A stretch of 64,000 bases of DNA from Bradyrhizobium daqingense (GCF_021044685.1 NZ_CP088014.1:1674001-1738000), one strand, 5' to 3'. Shown: positions 8,086-17,994, numbered from the stretch's first letter. Numbers and translations are program-made. The notes: a model not told the origin generated them from the letters alone.

Positions 8086-9048
8086 ATGAAGCCCCTGAAA
8101 GCATCGATTTACGTCGCAGTCGCCGCGCTCGCCTTGAGCTTGTCATTCGGCGCGCCATCCCATGCCGAACAAGACGAGGCGGGTGCGCTTGCGCTGCAGA
8201 TGAAGCAGCTTTATCGGGCCGGGAAGTACATGGAAGCGCTGCCTCTGGCCCAGAAGTCGCTGGCCCTTCGCGAGAAGGAGTTCGGCCCTGATGATGCCCA
8301 CGTCGCGATGCCGCTGAACGACCTTGGCACGATCCATTACAATCTCGGCCAATACGCTGTTGCCGAACCGCTGTACAAGCGCGCGCTGGCGATCCGGGAG
8401 AGGACACTCGGTCCGAATCATGCCGAAGTCGCCATGGTGCTGAACAATCTGGGCGATCTCTATCGCGCGGAAGAGCGTTACGCAGAAGCGGAGCCGCTCC
8501 TCAAGCGCTCGATCGCCATCAGCGAGAAGACGGTCGGCCCCAATGATGCGTCGATCGTGATGGCGTTGAGCAACCTCGGCGCGGTCTACAGCCATCAGGG
8601 CCGGTACGATCAGGCCATACCGCTATTCAAGCGAGGCCTCGCCGTGCTGCAGAAGGCGCTCGGTCCCGACGATCCCGAAGCCACGGTGTTGATGAACAAT
8701 TTGGCCGACGCCTATATCAATCGCCATCGCTATGCCGATGCCGAGCGCCTGCTGAGGCGGTCGATAGCGGTGACCGAGAAGGCGTTCGGCCCGGATCATC
8801 CCGACATCGCGCAGGCACAGAACAATCTGGCTGCGCTCTACGGGCGTCAGGGCCGTAACGCGGAGGCCGAGCGGCTGTTCAAGCGGTCGGCGGCCACTTT
8901 CGAGAAAACCCTCGGCCCCAACCATCCGGATCTCGCCGGCGTTCTGGAAAACCTCGCCGGTCTCTACAAGTATCAAGGCCGCTATGCCGATGCCGAGCAG
9001 GTCCTGAAACGGTCGATGGCCATTCGGGGGAAGACCAGTCGGATCTAA
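8086..9048 (+). CDS. Secreted TPR-repeat protein (kinesin-light-chain type repeats)
   Basis: A 320-residue protein with a signal peptide (YVAVAALALSLSFGAPSHA) and about six 42-residue TPR units spanning residues 30-310, each with the pattern AEPLxKRALAIxEKxxGPxHPxVAxxLNNLGxLY (TPR_12). Nothing follows the repeats. The start has AAGGAA 6 bases upstream. It resembles the TPR half of the CHAT protein encoded at 18059-20653, but lacks any catalytic domain. TPR arrays bind peptides or partner proteins; the signal peptide places this one in the periplasm or outside. The function is unknown. It is divergent from the orphan ABC binding protein. Confidence 0.82.
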   Translation: MKPLKASIYVAVAALALSLSFGAPSHAEQDEAGALALQMKQLYRAGKYMEALPLAQKSLALREKEFGPDDAHVAMPLNDLGTIHYNLGQYAVAEPLYKRALAIRERTLGPNHAEVAMVLNNLGDLYRAEERYAEAEPLLKRSIAISEKTVGPNDASIVMALSNLGAVYSHQGRYDQAIPLFKRGLAVLQKALGPDDPEATVLMNNLADAYINRHRYADAERLLRRSIAVTEKAFGPDHPDIAQAQNNLAALYGRQGRNAEAERLFKRSAATFEKTLGPNHPDLAGVLENLAGLYKYQGRYADAEQVLKRSMAIRGKTSRI

Positions 9049-9263
9049 TCTGCATGCGGGCGCGCAAAATCGCGCGTTTCAATCAGAGATTCCCGAGGGA
9101 TGCGAGGGTGGCATCATGCCACTGTTTTGCCCGGTGGTCAAGCCAATTTCGGTAAATCAAAAATATCGAATGCAACCAAGACCATGGCTACTGTGCATGG
9201 GGTTGTTTCGAGACGTTGGTCGTCCGACCGTTTTTGTGGCGGCAGCAGGAATGCGAATGCTCG

Positions 9264-9311
9264 GGCCTTCGCCTCGCCGAAGCGGCGGCTTCGGCCGCGC
9301 AGGAGGGACGA
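9264..9311. repeat. Short palindromic module, copy 1
   Basis: A GC-rich stretch beginning GGCCTTCGCC with CCGAAGCGGC and GGCTTCGGCC inside, able to fold on itself. Nearly the same module is inserted in the repeat at 63361-63482 (63424-63468). It lies between the convergent TPR gene and lepA and could act as a terminator. The rest of the 291-base gap (9049-9339) holds no gene; at about 9115-9150 it carries a degenerate CTGTTTTGCCCG-type intergenic sequence that I associate with Bradyrhizobium. Confidence 0.5.
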
Positions 9312-9339
9312 GATATTCGGTAGCGGCTCTGATCGGGCC

Positions 9340-11151
9340 TCAGCTATCCACCTTCAGCGCGGCGATGAAGGCTTCCTGCGGGATGTCGACCTTGCCGAAT
9401 TGCCGCATCTTCTTCTTGCCTTCCTTCTGCTTCTCCAGAAGTTTGCGCTTACGCGTGATGTCGCCGCCGTAGCATTTTGCGGTGACGTCCTTGCGCAGGG
9501 CGCGCACCGTCTCGCGCGCGATCACCTTGCCGCCGATCGCCGCCTGGATCGGGATCTGGAACATGTGCGGCGGAATCAGCTCCTTCATCTTCTCAACCAT
9601 GGCGCGGCCGCGCCCTTCCGCGCGGGTGCGATGCACCAGCATGGAGAGCGCGTCGACCGGCTCGGCATTGACCAGGATCTGCATCTTGACGAGGTCGGCC
9701 GGCTTGTAGTCGGTGAGATGATAATCGAACGAGGCGTAACCCTTGGAGACCGATTTCAGGCGGTCGTAGAAGTCGAACACCACTTCGTTGAGCGGCAGGT
9801 CGTATTTCACCATCGCGCGGGAGCCGACGTAGGTGAGCTCCTTCTGCGCGCCGCGGCGGTCCTGGCACAGCTTGAGCACGCTGCCGAGATATTCGTCGGG
9901 CGTGAGGATCGTGGCCTCGATCCAGGGCTCGTCGATCTCGGCGATCTTGACCACGTCGGGCATGTCGACGGGATTGTGGATCTCGAGCTCGGTGCCGTCG
10001 GTGAGCTTCATCTTGTAGATGACGCTCGGCGCAGTCGCGATCAGGTTGAGGTCGAATTCGCGCGACAGCCGCTCCTGGATGATCTCGAGGTGGAGCAGGC
10101 CGAGGAAGCCGCAGCGGAAGCCGAAGCCGAGCGCGGCGGAGGTTTCCATCTCGAAGGAGAAGCTGGCGTCGTTCAGGCGCAGCTTGCCCATCGCGGCGCG
10201 CAGCGTCTCGAAATCGTCGGCGTCGACCGGGAACAGGCCGCAGAACACCACGGGGATCGCCGGCTTGAAGCCCGGCAGCATGTCCGCGACCGGCTTCCTG
10301 TCGTCGGTGATGGTGTCGCCGACGCGAGTGTCGGCGACTTCCTTGATCGCGGCGGTGATGAAGCCGATCTCGCCGGGGCCGAGCTCGTCGACCTGCTGCA
10401 TCTTCGGCGTGAAGAAGCCGACGCGCTCGACGTCGTAGGCGGCGCCCGTGCCCATCATGCGTACGCGGCTGCCCTTCTTCATGACGCCGTCGACGACGCG
10501 AATGAGGACGACGACGCCGAGATAGACGTCGTACCAGCTGTCGACCAGCAACGCCTTCAGCGTCGCCTCGCGATCGCCCTTCGGCGGCGGCAGGCGGGTG
10601 ACGATGGCTTCCAGCACGTCGGGCACGCCGAGGCCGGTCTTGGCCGAGATCATGACCGCGTCCGAGGCGTCGATGCCGATGACGTCCTCGATCTGCTGCT
10701 TGATCTTCTCGGGCTCGGCGGCGGGAAGGTCGACCTTGTTCAGGACCGGGACGATCTCGTGATTGTTGTCGAGCGCCTGATAGACGTTGGCGAGCGTCTG
10801 CGCTTCGACGCCCTGGCTGGCGTCGACCACCAAGAGGGAACCCTCGCACGCCGCCAGCGACCGCGAGACCTCGTAGGCGAAGTCGACATGGCCGGGCGTG
10901 TCCATCAGGTTGAAGACGTAGTCCTTGCCGTCCTTGGCGCGGTACGAAAGACGCACCGTCTGCGCCTTGATGGTGATGCCGCGCTCGCGCTCGATGTCCA
11001 TGGAATCGAGCACCTGCTCCTTGCCCGCCATCTCGCGGTCGGAGAGGCCGCCGGTCATCTGGATCAGGCGGTCGGCCAGCGTCGATTTGCCATGGTCGAT
11101 ATGGGCGACGATGGAGAAATTGCGGATGTTGGAAATGGGGACGGTCGTCAT
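9340..11151 (-). CDS. lepA: Elongation factor 4 / LepA, back-translocating GTPase
   Basis: A 603-residue translational GTPase of normal LepA length. The P-loop AHIDHGKST is at residues 16-24, followed by DTPGHVDF and NKVDLP. The C-terminal half carries the LepA-specific domain (ending [20 protein letters not shown]). Family knowledge: EF4 remodels stalled ribosomes and affects initiation and biogenesis; it is cytosolic and membrane-associated. I use the ATG of [11 protein letters not shown] rather than the upstream in-frame codon at 11190, since homologous LepA proteins begin close to the [12 protein letters not shown] motif. It is divergent from the glycosyltransferase gene. Confidence 0.97.
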   Translation of the reverse strand: MTTVPISNIRNFSIVAHIDHGKSTLADRLIQMTGGLSDREMAGKEQVLDSMDIERERGITIKAQTVRLSYRAKDGKDYVFNLMDTPGHVDFAYEVSRSLAACEGSLLVVDASQGVEAQTLANVYQALDNNHEIVPVLNKVDLPAAEPEKIKQQIEDVIGIDASDAVMISAKTGLGVPDVLEAIVTRLPPPKGDREATLKALLVDSWYDVYLGVVVLIRVVDGVMKKGSRVRMMGTGAAYDVERVGFFTPKMQQVDELGPGEIGFITAAIKEVADTRVGDTITDDRKPVADMLPGFKPAIPVVFCGLFPVDADDFETLRAAMGKLRLNDASFSFEMETSAALGFGFRCGFLGLLHLEIIQERLSREFDLNLIATAPSVIYKMKLTDGTELEIHNPVDMPDVVKIAEIDEPWIEATILTPDEYLGSVLKLCQDRRGAQKELTYVGSRAMVKYDLPLNEVVFDFYDRLKSVSKGYASFDYHLTDYKPADLVKMQILVNAEPVDALSMLVHRTRAEGRGRAMVEKMKELIPPHMFQIPIQAAIGGKVIARETVRALRKDVTAKCYGGDITRKRKLLEKQKEGKKKMRQFGKVDIPQEAFIAALKVDS

Positions 11152-11265
11152 GGGCGCGGGATACCACTCACATCCCCGTGCGGCAACCATATTGCTGTAT
11201 TTTCAGGGTCTTTGTTCACGCCAAGCTGATTCCATGACGGGCCAAAACGCGCTAGGCAACGGCCC

Positions 11266-12891
11266 ATGTCGACGACCTCTCTTCCCACCACCAGAACGCG
11301 CGCAAAGACCCGTCTCAGCTATGCCCGCTTCCGGGCCTGGCTGGTCGCCTGTGCGACCCGGCCCGAGGCGAGATTGTGGCTGGTGATCCAGCTCGCCATC
11401 CTGCATGGCGTGCTCTGGACCTTCATCCTGATCAATCTCAAGGCAGCGCAGGACGTTCATATGGACGTCGCAGAAGCCTATGGCTGGGGGCAGCAATTCC
11501 TCTGGGGCTATGGCAAGCACCCGCCGCTCTCCGGCTGGGTCGCCGGCGTCTGGTTCAAGATGTTCCCGGCGGCGGATTGGGCCACCTATGCGCTTGCGAT
11601 GACCACGGTGAGTCTGGGCATGGTGATCTGCTGGCTGGTTGCCTTGCGCGTGGTCGATGCGCGGCGCGCGTTCCTCGTCGTGGTGATGATCGCGCTCTAC
11701 CCGATCTTCAATTTCAAGGGCTTCAAGTACAATCCGGATCTGCTCCAGCTCGTCACCTTGCCGCTACTCGTGCTCGCATATCTCAACGCGTTCGAGAAGC
11801 GGAGCTGGCAATCCGGAGTCCTGCTTGGCCTCGCCGGCGCGCTGGCGCTGATGACGAAATATTGGGTGCTGACCATGATCGGCGCCGTCGGCCTTGCCGC
11901 GCTGATCCATCCGGAGCGCTTGCGCTTCCTGTCGTCGCCGGCGCCATGGGTCGCGATCGCGACGATGGTGGTCGCGATGATCCCGCACATCGTCTGGCTG
12001 GCGGACGCGCATTTCGTGCCGCTGACCTATGCCGGCGACACCTACAGCCTGCAGGACGCGGGCCTGATGCACCGGCTCGTCGCCGGTTATGTCCTGCACA
12101 ATGTCGCGCTGCTGGCGCTGCCGGTGGCGCTCGCCGCGCTCGCGATGGCGCTGGTGCCGCATTGGTTCACGCTGCTGCGGCGGGCGCCGCTGCGCATCGT
12201 CACCCGCGCCTGGGCGCGCGGCGTCAATCCGGGGGTCAACCTCTCGCAGGCGCTGAACGTCTGGATCATCCAGATCATCGTCGCGGTCGGTCCGCCGCTC
12301 GGCGCGCTGGTGTTCAGCATCTACATGAAGACCGATTGGGGCATCTCGCTGTTCTTCCTGGTGCCCCTGGCACTGGTCGCAATCCCCACCCTGCGGGTGC
12401 AGAGCGCTGCGCTGTTCAACATCGCCGCGATCTGGCTCGTGATCAGCGCCGCGACGCTCGCCGCCTCGCCCTGGATCGCCGCGCGCGAGATGGCGGCCAA
12501 TACCGGCAACACCGCGACCTACGGCGCGCGCTCGGAGCTGGCGCGCGAGTTGACGCAGGCCTGGCACACCCGCTTTGCGTCGCGCTGGGCCATCGTCGCC
12601 GGCACCATGGAATCGATCCAGCCGATGGTGTTCTACAGCCCGGATCATCCCGCCGCGTTCTTGCCGCTCGAGCCCTGGAATTCCGGGCTGACGTCACTCG
12701 ATGACGTCAAGAAATACGGCTTCATCGGCGTGTTCGATCCGACCGACGGCCGCCTGCCCGCCTTCGAGAAATGGGTGTCGGACACCGCGCCGAATGCCGA
12801 GCGCATCGTGATGACCACGCGCCGTTTCACCCACGGCAAAGCCGGTCCGGCGATGACCTGGAATGTCTACATCGCAGGGCCGGCGAAGTAA
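11266..12891 (+). CDS. Integral membrane glycosyltransferase, GT39/ArnT-like
   Basis: A 541-residue protein with about ten hydrophobic segments. The first periplasmic loop holds the acidic motif DVAE (67-70) followed by KHPPLSGW (84-91), the layout of the GT39/PMT_2 family (dolichyl- or undecaprenyl-phosphate sugar transferases such as ArnT). The C-terminal 150 residues form a soluble domain. Predicted role: transfer of a sugar from a polyprenyl-phosphate donor to an envelope acceptor, lipid or protein, on the periplasmic side. Donor and acceptor cannot be told. The ATG lies 114 bases from the lepA start on the opposite strand. No flippase or carrier transferase is adjacent. Confidence 0.8.
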   Translation: MSTTSLPTTRTRAKTRLSYARFRAWLVACATRPEARLWLVIQLAILHGVLWTFILINLKAAQDVHMDVAEAYGWGQQFLWGYGKHPPLSGWVAGVWFKMFPAADWATYALAMTTVSLGMVICWLVALRVVDARRAFLVVVMIALYPIFNFKGFKYNPDLLQLVTLPLLVLAYLNAFEKRSWQSGVLLGLAGALALMTKYWVLTMIGAVGLAALIHPERLRFLSSPAPWVAIATMVVAMIPHIVWLADAHFVPLTYAGDTYSLQDAGLMHRLVAGYVLHNVALLALPVALAALAMALVPHWFTLLRRAPLRIVTRAWARGVNPGVNLSQALNVWIIQIIVAVGPPLGALVFSIYMKTDWGISLFFLVPLALVAIPTLRVQSAALFNIAAIWLVISAATLAASPWIAAREMAANTGNTATYGARSELARELTQAWHTRFASRWAIVAGTMESIQPMVFYSPDHPAAFLPLEPWNSGLTSLDDVKKYGFIGVFDPTDGRLPAFEKWVSDTAPNAERIVMTTRRFTHGKAGPAMTWNVYIAGPAK

Positions 12892-12894
12892 GAA

Positions 12895-12997
12895 AGTGCC
12901 GTAGGGTGGGCAAAGCGAAGCGTGCCCAAGACTTTGGTTGTGATTGTCGGGAGACATTGGGCACGGCGCTAAGCGCCTTTGCCCACCCTACGGCACT
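12895..12997. repeat. Palindromic repeat, GTAGGGTGGGCAAAG family
   Basis: Imperfect inverted repeat: arm 12895-12928 (begins AGTGCCGTAGGGTGGGC) and arm 12958-12997 (ends GCCCACCCTACGGCACT) around a 29-base loop. It lies exactly between the convergent glycosyltransferase and HPr genes and could terminate transcription from both sides. I recognise the sequence as a common Bradyrhizobium intergenic element. Confidence 0.8.
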
Positions 12998-13018
12998 GAG
13001 CGCTTGGCGGGAGAAAAC

Positions 13019-13336
13019 CTAAACCCCTTCCTCGTTGAACTTGCTTTCAACGAGTTCGGTGATCGCCGCGAGCGCGGCTTCCGCTTCTTCGCCGGCCGCC
13101 GCGACCGTGATCGTGGTGCCGGGACCGGCTGCGAGCATCATCAGGCCCATGATCGAGGTGCCGCCGACGGTCTCGCCGCCGCGCGTCACCCACACCTGCG
13201 CGTTGAAGCGCTCGACCGCCTGGACGAATTTCGCCGAGGCGCGCGCATGCAGGCCGCGCTTGTTGATGATCAGAAGCTCCTTGGAGATCGCGCCCGCGGG
13301 CACGCCTGTCCCCGCTTGTGGCGCGTCGTCGCTCAT
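13019..13336 (-). CDS. ptsH: HPr family phosphocarrier of the regulatory PTS
   Basis: A 105-residue HPr with an N-terminal tail of about 17 residues longer than usual. The active site KRGLHARAS puts the phosphorylatable His at residue 30. The HprK target region GGTSIMGLMML keeps Ser61. Family knowledge: in alphaproteobacteria without sugar PTS permeases this carrier passes phosphate from EI-Ntr to EIIA proteins and is phosphorylated on Ser by HprK. Its ATG overlaps the EIIA stop by 4 bases (ATGA), so the two are translationally coupled. It is the last gene of the chvG-hprK-EIIA-HPr run. Confidence 0.95.
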   Translation of the reverse strand: MSDDAPQAGTGVPAGAISKELLIINKRGLHARASAKFVQAVERFNAQVWVTRGGETVGGTSIMGLMMLAAGPGTTITVAAAGEEAEAALAAITELVESKFNEEGV

Positions 13337-13734
13337 TTGCCGGCGAGCACGCGGCTGGCGATGGTGACGTATTTGCGGCCGGCTTCCTGCGCCATCGCGA
13401 TCGCGTCGGGCAGCGGACGCTCCTCGCGCACCTTGGCGAGCTTCACCAGCATGGGCAGGTTGATGCCCGCGAGCACTTCGACCTTGGGCCGGCTCATGCA
13501 GGATATTGCGAGGTTCGACGGTGTGCCGCCGAACATGTCGGTGAGGATCGCAACGCCGTCGCCGGAATCGACGCGGTTAACCGCCTCGATGATGTCGCTA
13601 CGGCAGAGATCGGAATCATCCTCGGCGCCGATCGTGATCGCTTCGATTTGCTTTTGTGGGCCCATGACATGCTCAAGCGCTGCCTTGAATTCGTCGGCAA
13701 GGCGCCCGTGGGTCACAAGTACTAGACCAATCAT
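13333..13734 (-). CDS. manX: PTS EIIA component, mannose-type fold (regulatory)
   Basis: A 133-residue single EIIA-Man domain. MIGLVLVTHGRLADEF puts the active His at residue 9; FGGTPSNLA and the C-terminal helix region are standard for the family. No EIIB, EIIC or EIID gene is present, so it is a terminal phosphoacceptor with a regulatory role, as in other Hyphomicrobiales. The start at 13734 has GAGGAG upstream. It overlaps ptsH by 4 bases and lies 208 bases downstream of hprK; that gap holds a possible CtrA-like box next to the hprK stop. The symbol follows Sinorhizobium use for this locus. Confidence 0.92.
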   Translation of the reverse strand: MIGLVLVTHGRLADEFKAALEHVMGPQKQIEAITIGAEDDSDLCRSDIIEAVNRVDSGDGVAILTDMFGGTPSNLAISCMSRPKVEVLAGINLPMLVKLAKVREERPLPDAIAMAQEAGRKYVTIASRVLAGK

Positions 13735-13931
13735 CGGAAAACTCCTCGCGGGCGCTTTTGGTGCACCGCACGAACGCGCCACTTTGACCATCCAGAGCCC
13801 CCGCGCAAGGGGGGATGTTGCGTATCTCCCTGAATCTAGACGGAAGGATAAGGGGAGCTGCGCCGGTCTATTCGGTCGCGATAGTGGGGTTCATATGGTT
13901 ACCATTTCCCTTCAAACAATCGCCTGAGGGC

Positions 13932-13947
13932 TTAGCAGAAGGTTAAC
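13932..13947 (-). promoter_or_regulatory. Possible CtrA-type box upstream of the EIIA gene
   Basis: Contains TTAG, seven bases, then TTAAC on the plus strand, one mismatch from the CtrA consensus TTAA-N7-TTAAC. It overlaps the 3' end of hprK and lies about 200 bases before the EIIA start. A second box of the same form is at 55762-55777. Short motifs of this kind also occur by chance. Confidence 0.25.
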
Positions 13948-14392
13948 TCTTGGTAGTGGTCAAGGCCGCGACAACCAGCGGGAGGGGCGAATAGTCGCGG
14001 CTGATTGGAATACGCGGTAATTCGACACCTAAAATGCTTGTTTTTAGGGATTCGGCCAGCGGCAGCCGTTCCGCATCCCTTGCGTCCAGATCGACCACGA
14101 GGCCGACGGTCGCATGCTCCACGAAGTCGCAGCGGCGGATTCCGAGGCCCCGGATCTCGATCAAGCCGGCCAGGGTCGGCGCGGGACGCACCTCAATTTC
14201 CTCGCCGAGTGTCGCCAGATGGACACGGTCGTCGCCGATCAGAACGGCCGTTTCGATCACGCCTGATCGCCCTGCCATGATCAGATCGAAGGCAAGGCGT
14301 GACTTGCCGGAGCCCGAGGGGCCGCGGATCAGCACCGCTCTTTGTCCGACCCTGACCGCGGAGGCGTGCACGCTGGGGCCGCCGTCACTCAT
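13943..14392 (-). CDS. hprK: HPr kinase/phosphorylase, short alphaproteobacterial form
   Basis: A 149-residue protein holding only the C-terminal kinase domain of HprK; the N-terminal domain of the 300-residue Firmicute form is missing, as is normal in this group. The P-loop GPSGSGKS is at residues 24-31, followed by IGDDRVHL and the loop LIEIRGLGI that matches the HprK signature. It phosphorylates HPr on Ser (here probably Ser61). Its ATG overlaps the chvG stop by 4 bases, so sensor kinase and HPr kinase are co-translated, which links envelope sensing to the PTS. Confidence 0.93.
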   Translation of the reverse strand: MSDGGPSVHASAVRVGQRAVLIRGPSGSGKSRLAFDLIMAGRSGVIETAVLIGDDRVHLATLGEEIEVRPAPTLAGLIEIRGLGIRRCDFVEHATVGLVVDLDARDAERLPLAESLKTSILGVELPRIPISRDYSPLPLVVAALTTTKS

Positions 14393-16185
14393 AGCGCCGG
14401 CAGCCTCACCACGAAGCGTGCGCCCGCCACCGTCGGCGCGCCCTCGTCGTCCGGCGGGCCGGCGCGGTTCTCGGCCCAGATGCGTCCGCCATGCGCATCG
14501 ACGATCTGCTTGGAGATCGACAGGCCGAGGCCGGAGTTCTGACCGAAGCCCTGATGCGGACGGTCGGTGTAGAAGCGCTCGAAGATGCGCTCCAGCGCGT
14601 CGTCGCGAATGCCGGGACCGTCGTCATCGACCACGATCTCGATCTCGCCGCGCACGCGGCGGCAGGTGAGGCGCACCTTGCTGCCGCGTTCGGAAAACGA
14701 TTGCGCGTTGGAGAGCAGGTTGGAGACGATCTGTCCGAGCCGAGAATCGTGGCCGCTCACGGCGAAGGTGTCGGCCGGGCCGCGGCCCTCGAAGCGGGTC
14801 TCGACCGCGACGTCATGGCCGAGCTTGGTCTCGTTGGCGACGGACACCAGCGTCGTCAGCAGGCGGCGCACGTCGACCGGGATCGCATCCTGACGCTGCA
14901 ATTCGGCATCGAGGCGGCTGGCATCGGAGATGTCGGAGATGAGACGGTCGAGCCGCTTGACGTCGTGCTCGATCACCTCGAGCAGGCGTGCGCGGCTGGT
15001 CTCGTTGCGCGCCAGCGGCAACGTCTCGACCGCGGAGCGCAGCGAGGTCAGCGGATTCTTCAGTTCATGGGCGACGTCGGCGGCGAACATCTCGATCGCC
15101 TCGATGCGGCTGTAGAGCGCGCTGGTCATGTCGCGCAGCGCGCCCGAGAGATGGCCGATCTCGTCGCGACGGCGGGTGAAATCGGGGATCTCGATGCGGG
15201 CCTTGATGCGGCGGCGGACGCGTTCGGCGCTGTCGGCGAGCCGGCGCACGGGACCTGCGATCGTGCTCGCAAGCAGCAGCGACAGCATGATCATCACGGC
15301 GGCAGCGACGCCGCCGACCTTGAGGATGGCGAGGCGCTCGGCGGTGACCATCTGGTCGATGTCGTCGCCCTGCGTCGACAGCATCAGGGCGCCGTGGATG
15401 GCGCGCGAGCGCAGCACGGGGACCGCCACCGAGACGATCACCTCGCCGCGCGCATTGACCCGCACCATCGAGCGCTTCTGGCCCTGCAGCGCGTCGCCCA
15501 CCTCCGCATAGCCATTGCCGTTTTCGGGGCCGAGCTCGCGATAGAGCGGCAGGTCGCCGCGGTTCAGCCAGGTGCGCACCGCGACCATGCCGCGCTCGAC
15601 GATGCCGGGCTTCTCGGCCGGCGGCGGCAAATTGTAGCGCAGCACGTTCTCGAGATTGCGGCTGTCGACCAGCAAGCTGCCGTTCGGATCGTAGATGCGG
15701 GCGCGGGTCTTGGTCGGCGAGATCAGCGTGCGCAATACCGGCGCCACGCGCTCCGGATTGATCGGAAAGTCGAGCGGTGAATATTCGTCCGAGCCGCCAT
15801 AAGTCTCGCCCGGCTTGAGGTCGAGCAGCCGGTCGGGATCGATGGTGATGGCGTTGGTCTGCACGGTGGCAGAGGCCGCGATCGCGCCGGCGATGATCTC
15901 GGCCTGCACCAAAAGGCTCTGCGCCCGCGCGTCGATCAGGCCGGCGCGGAATTGTGACAGATACAGGATGCTCGCGACCAGCGCGACGAGGCCGGCGAGG
16001 TTGAGCGAGACGATGCGGCGGGTCAGGCTCGAGAAGGACAGCGCGAAGAAGAACTGCCCGGCGCGCGTCAGCCAGTTCAGCGGCCGGAAGCCTTGCGGCT
16101 TGCCTTCGGCAATTTGCTCCTGAACGCCGTCGGATGCGAAATCCCCGGCGCTCTGGTTCGGATCGGGCTGCGTTCGGTCGAGCAA
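14389..16185 (-). CDS. chvG: Sensor histidine kinase ChvG (ExoS)
   Basis: A 598-residue membrane kinase. Layout: cytosolic tail, TM1 (about 60-80), a large periplasmic sensor region (80-290), TM2 (about 295-315), HAMP (315-365), a HisKA dimerisation domain with VAHELKNPLTSLRS (phospho-His at 373) and a HATPase domain with DDGPGI and GLGLSISKQIVDAHGG. Family knowledge: ChvG senses acid or envelope change, is held inactive by periplasmic ExoR, and phosphorylates ChvI. The start is a TTG at 16185 without a strong ribosome site, so the exact N-terminus is uncertain. It sits 116 bases after chvI and overlaps hprK. Confidence 0.93.
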   Translation of the reverse strand: MLDRTQPDPNQSAGDFASDGVQEQIAEGKPQGFRPLNWLTRAGQFFFALSFSSLTRRIVSLNLAGLVALVASILYLSQFRAGLIDARAQSLLVQAEIIAGAIAASATVQTNAITIDPDRLLDLKPGETYGGSDEYSPLDFPINPERVAPVLRTLISPTKTRARIYDPNGSLLVDSRNLENVLRYNLPPPAEKPGIVERGMVAVRTWLNRGDLPLYRELGPENGNGYAEVGDALQGQKRSMVRVNARGEVIVSVAVPVLRSRAIHGALMLSTQGDDIDQMVTAERLAILKVGGVAAAVMIMLSLLLASTIAGPVRRLADSAERVRRRIKARIEIPDFTRRRDEIGHLSGALRDMTSALYSRIEAIEMFAADVAHELKNPLTSLRSAVETLPLARNETSRARLLEVIEHDVKRLDRLISDISDASRLDAELQRQDAIPVDVRRLLTTLVSVANETKLGHDVAVETRFEGRGPADTFAVSGHDSRLGQIVSNLLSNAQSFSERGSKVRLTCRRVRGEIEIVVDDDGPGIRDDALERIFERFYTDRPHQGFGQNSGLGLSISKQIVDAHGGRIWAENRAGPPDDEGAPTVAGARFVVRLPAL

Positions 16186-16301
16186 TGCTTACGCCCGCGT
16201 TAGGACGGCGTTGAGAAGGTCCCCACATCCTAGAGCGCCCCCGGTCCCGATGGAATCAGAACCGGCGATGCACTCAGTCGTTCGTGAAGCTGCCTGCCGC
16301 C

Positions 16302-17003
16302 TCAGGCTTCCTTGAAACGGTAGCCGACGCCGTAGAGCGTCTCGATCATCTCGAACTCGTTGTCGACCACCTTGAACTTCTTGCGCAGCCGCTTGATGTG
16401 GCTGTCGATGGTGCGGTCGTCGACATAGACCTGGTCGTCATAGGCGGCGTCCATCAGCGCGTTGCGGCTCTTCACCACGCCGGGCCGGGTCGCCAGCGCC
16501 TGCAGGATCAGGAATTCGGTGACGGTGAGCGTCACCGGCTCGTTCTTCCAGGTGCAGGTATGCCGTTCCGGATCCATACGCAGAAGGCCGCGGTCGAGCG
16601 CCTTGGCGTCGTTCTCCTTCGGTGCGACCGTCGGGTCCTTCGGTGCCGAGCGGCGCAGCACGGCCTTGACGCGCTCGACCAGCAGGCGTTGCGAGAACGG
16701 TTTGCGAATGAAGTCGTCGGCGCCCATCTTGAGGCCGAACAGCTCGTCGATCTCCTCATCCTTGGAGGTCAGGAAGATCACCGGCAGGTCGGACTTCTGC
16801 CGGAGGCGGCGCAGCGTTTCCATGCCGTCCATGCGCGGCATCTTGATGTCGAGGATGGCGAGGTCGGGTTGGGTGGTGCGGAAACCGTCAAGCGCGGAGG
16901 CGCCGTCGGTGTAGGTCATGATGCGGTAGCCTTCGGCTTCCAGCGCGATCGAGACGGATGTGAGAATGTTGCGGTCGTCGTCGACCAAAGCGATTGTGGG
17001 CAT
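16302..17003 (-). CDS. chvI: Response regulator ChvI, OmpR/PhoB class
   Basis: A 233-residue regulator. The receiver domain has the acidic pair VDDD, phospho-Asp at residue 52 ([13 protein letters not shown]), TSKDEE and KPFSQRLL. The C-terminal winged helix ends with [14 protein letters not shown] and [10 protein letters not shown]. It controls exopolysaccharide, motility, acid response and symbiosis genes in rhizobia. The start at 17003 has AGAGG just upstream; the frame continues to 17099 but without family similarity. It is divergent from the HugZ-like gene. In Sinorhizobium and Agrobacterium pckA lies directly beside this locus; here two genes intervene. Confidence 0.95.
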   Translation of the reverse strand: MPTIALVDDDRNILTSVSIALEAEGYRIMTYTDGASALDGFRTTQPDLAILDIKMPRMDGMETLRRLRQKSDLPVIFLTSKDEEIDELFGLKMGADDFIRKPFSQRLLVERVKAVLRRSAPKDPTVAPKENDAKALDRGLLRMDPERHTCTWKNEPVTLTVTEFLILQALATRPGVVKSRNALMDAAYDDQVYVDDRTIDSHIKRLRKKFKVVDNEFEMIETLYGVGYRFKEA

Positions 17004-17244
17004 GAGCCTCTGCTTTCTGCTTTCCGTTTGGGTCGTGGCTTGAAACGGCGAGCAATCCAGTGATGCGCCGCATACAATGGGTGCCGAAGTGGCGTTCAAA
17101 CTTGGTTACCGAGCAATGCAAGCTGGGCTGAAGTGTGACCAAGTTCCACGAAACACGGCAGATTCGCCGCGTCTCGACCCATAATCTGGTCCCCGTTTAC
17201 CCGAAAAAAGGCCCCCCTTGCAACCACCTGACCTGAGAAAGCCG

Positions 17245-17994
17245 ATGCAACCGACCGCCGATTTCGACCCCGGAAAGCTCGCCAAATCGCTGCTGAGGCG
17301 CTCGCGGCAGGGGGCCTTGGCCACCCTGATGGCCGGCAGCGGTGATCCCTATTGTTCCCTGGTCAATCTGGCCAGCCATCCTGACGGCTCGCCGATCCTG
17401 CTGATCTCGGGCCTTGCCGTGCACACCAGGAACATCCTGGCGGACAGCCGGGTCTCCCTGATGCTGGACGAGCGGGCCGCCGGCGATCCCCTGGAAGGGG
17501 CGCGGATCATGCTGTCCGGCCGGGCGGAGCAGGCCGAGGCCGATAAGGATCTGCTCAAGCGACGGTATCTCAATGCCCATCCGTCGGCGGAAGGCTTTGT
17601 GTCATTTAAGGATTTCTCCTTTTTCCGGATCCAGCCCACGGGAACCCATCTGGTCGCCGGCTTCGGCCGCATCGTCGATCTCAAGCCCGAGCAGTTCCTC
17701 ACGGACCTCACCGGCGCAGAGGACCTGCTGGCGGCAGAGGAGGGGGCCGTGGAGCACATGAATGCCGACCACCGCGACGCCATGAGCCTCTATGCGACGC
17801 AGCTTCTTGGCGCGGCCGCGGGCGACTGGCGGTGCACCGGCTGCGATCCGGAAGGCCTCGACATGCAGCTGGATCAGGCCGCGTTGCGGCTGGACTTCCC
17901 GGAGCGAGTGACGGACGGCACGTCGCTGCGCAAGATGCTGGTCCGCCTTGCTGGCGAGGCGCGCAAGAAGATGGACCAGGGCGCAAGGCTTTGA
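17245..17994 (+). CDS. HugZ-like pyridoxamine 5'-phosphate oxidase fold plus DUF2470 domain
   Basis: A 249-residue cytosolic protein. The N-terminal split barrel (about 15-150; [40 protein letters not shown]) is of the flavin-reductase/PNPOx type; the C-terminal DUF2470 domain starts at about 165 with [16 protein letters not shown]. This two-domain layout is that of HugZ/HutZ-type heme utilisation proteins and plant-type heme-binding relatives. Likely role: heme binding or degradation, or a flavin-linked redox job. The ATG has GAGAAAG before it; an upstream TTG at 17218 is less likely. It lies 64 bases before the CHAT gene and may share its transcript. Confidence 0.82.
   Translation: MQPTADFDPGKLAKSLLRRSRQGALATLMAGSGDPYCSLVNLASHPDGSPILLISGLAVHTRNILADSRVSLMLDERAAGDPLEGARIMLSGRAEQAEADKDLLKRRYLNAHPSAEGFVSFKDFSFFRIQPTGTHLVAGFGRIVDLKPEQFLTDLTGAEDLLAAEEGAVEHMNADHRDAMSLYATQLLGAAAGDWRCTGCDPEGLDMQLDQAALRLDFPERVTDGTSLRKMLVRLAGEARKKMDQGARL

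Noticed and set aside
9100..11229. 709-codon open frame antisense to lepA
   Set aside because: It covers the complement of lepA, which has complete GTPase motifs; composition is Asp/His/Arg-rich as expected of a shadow.
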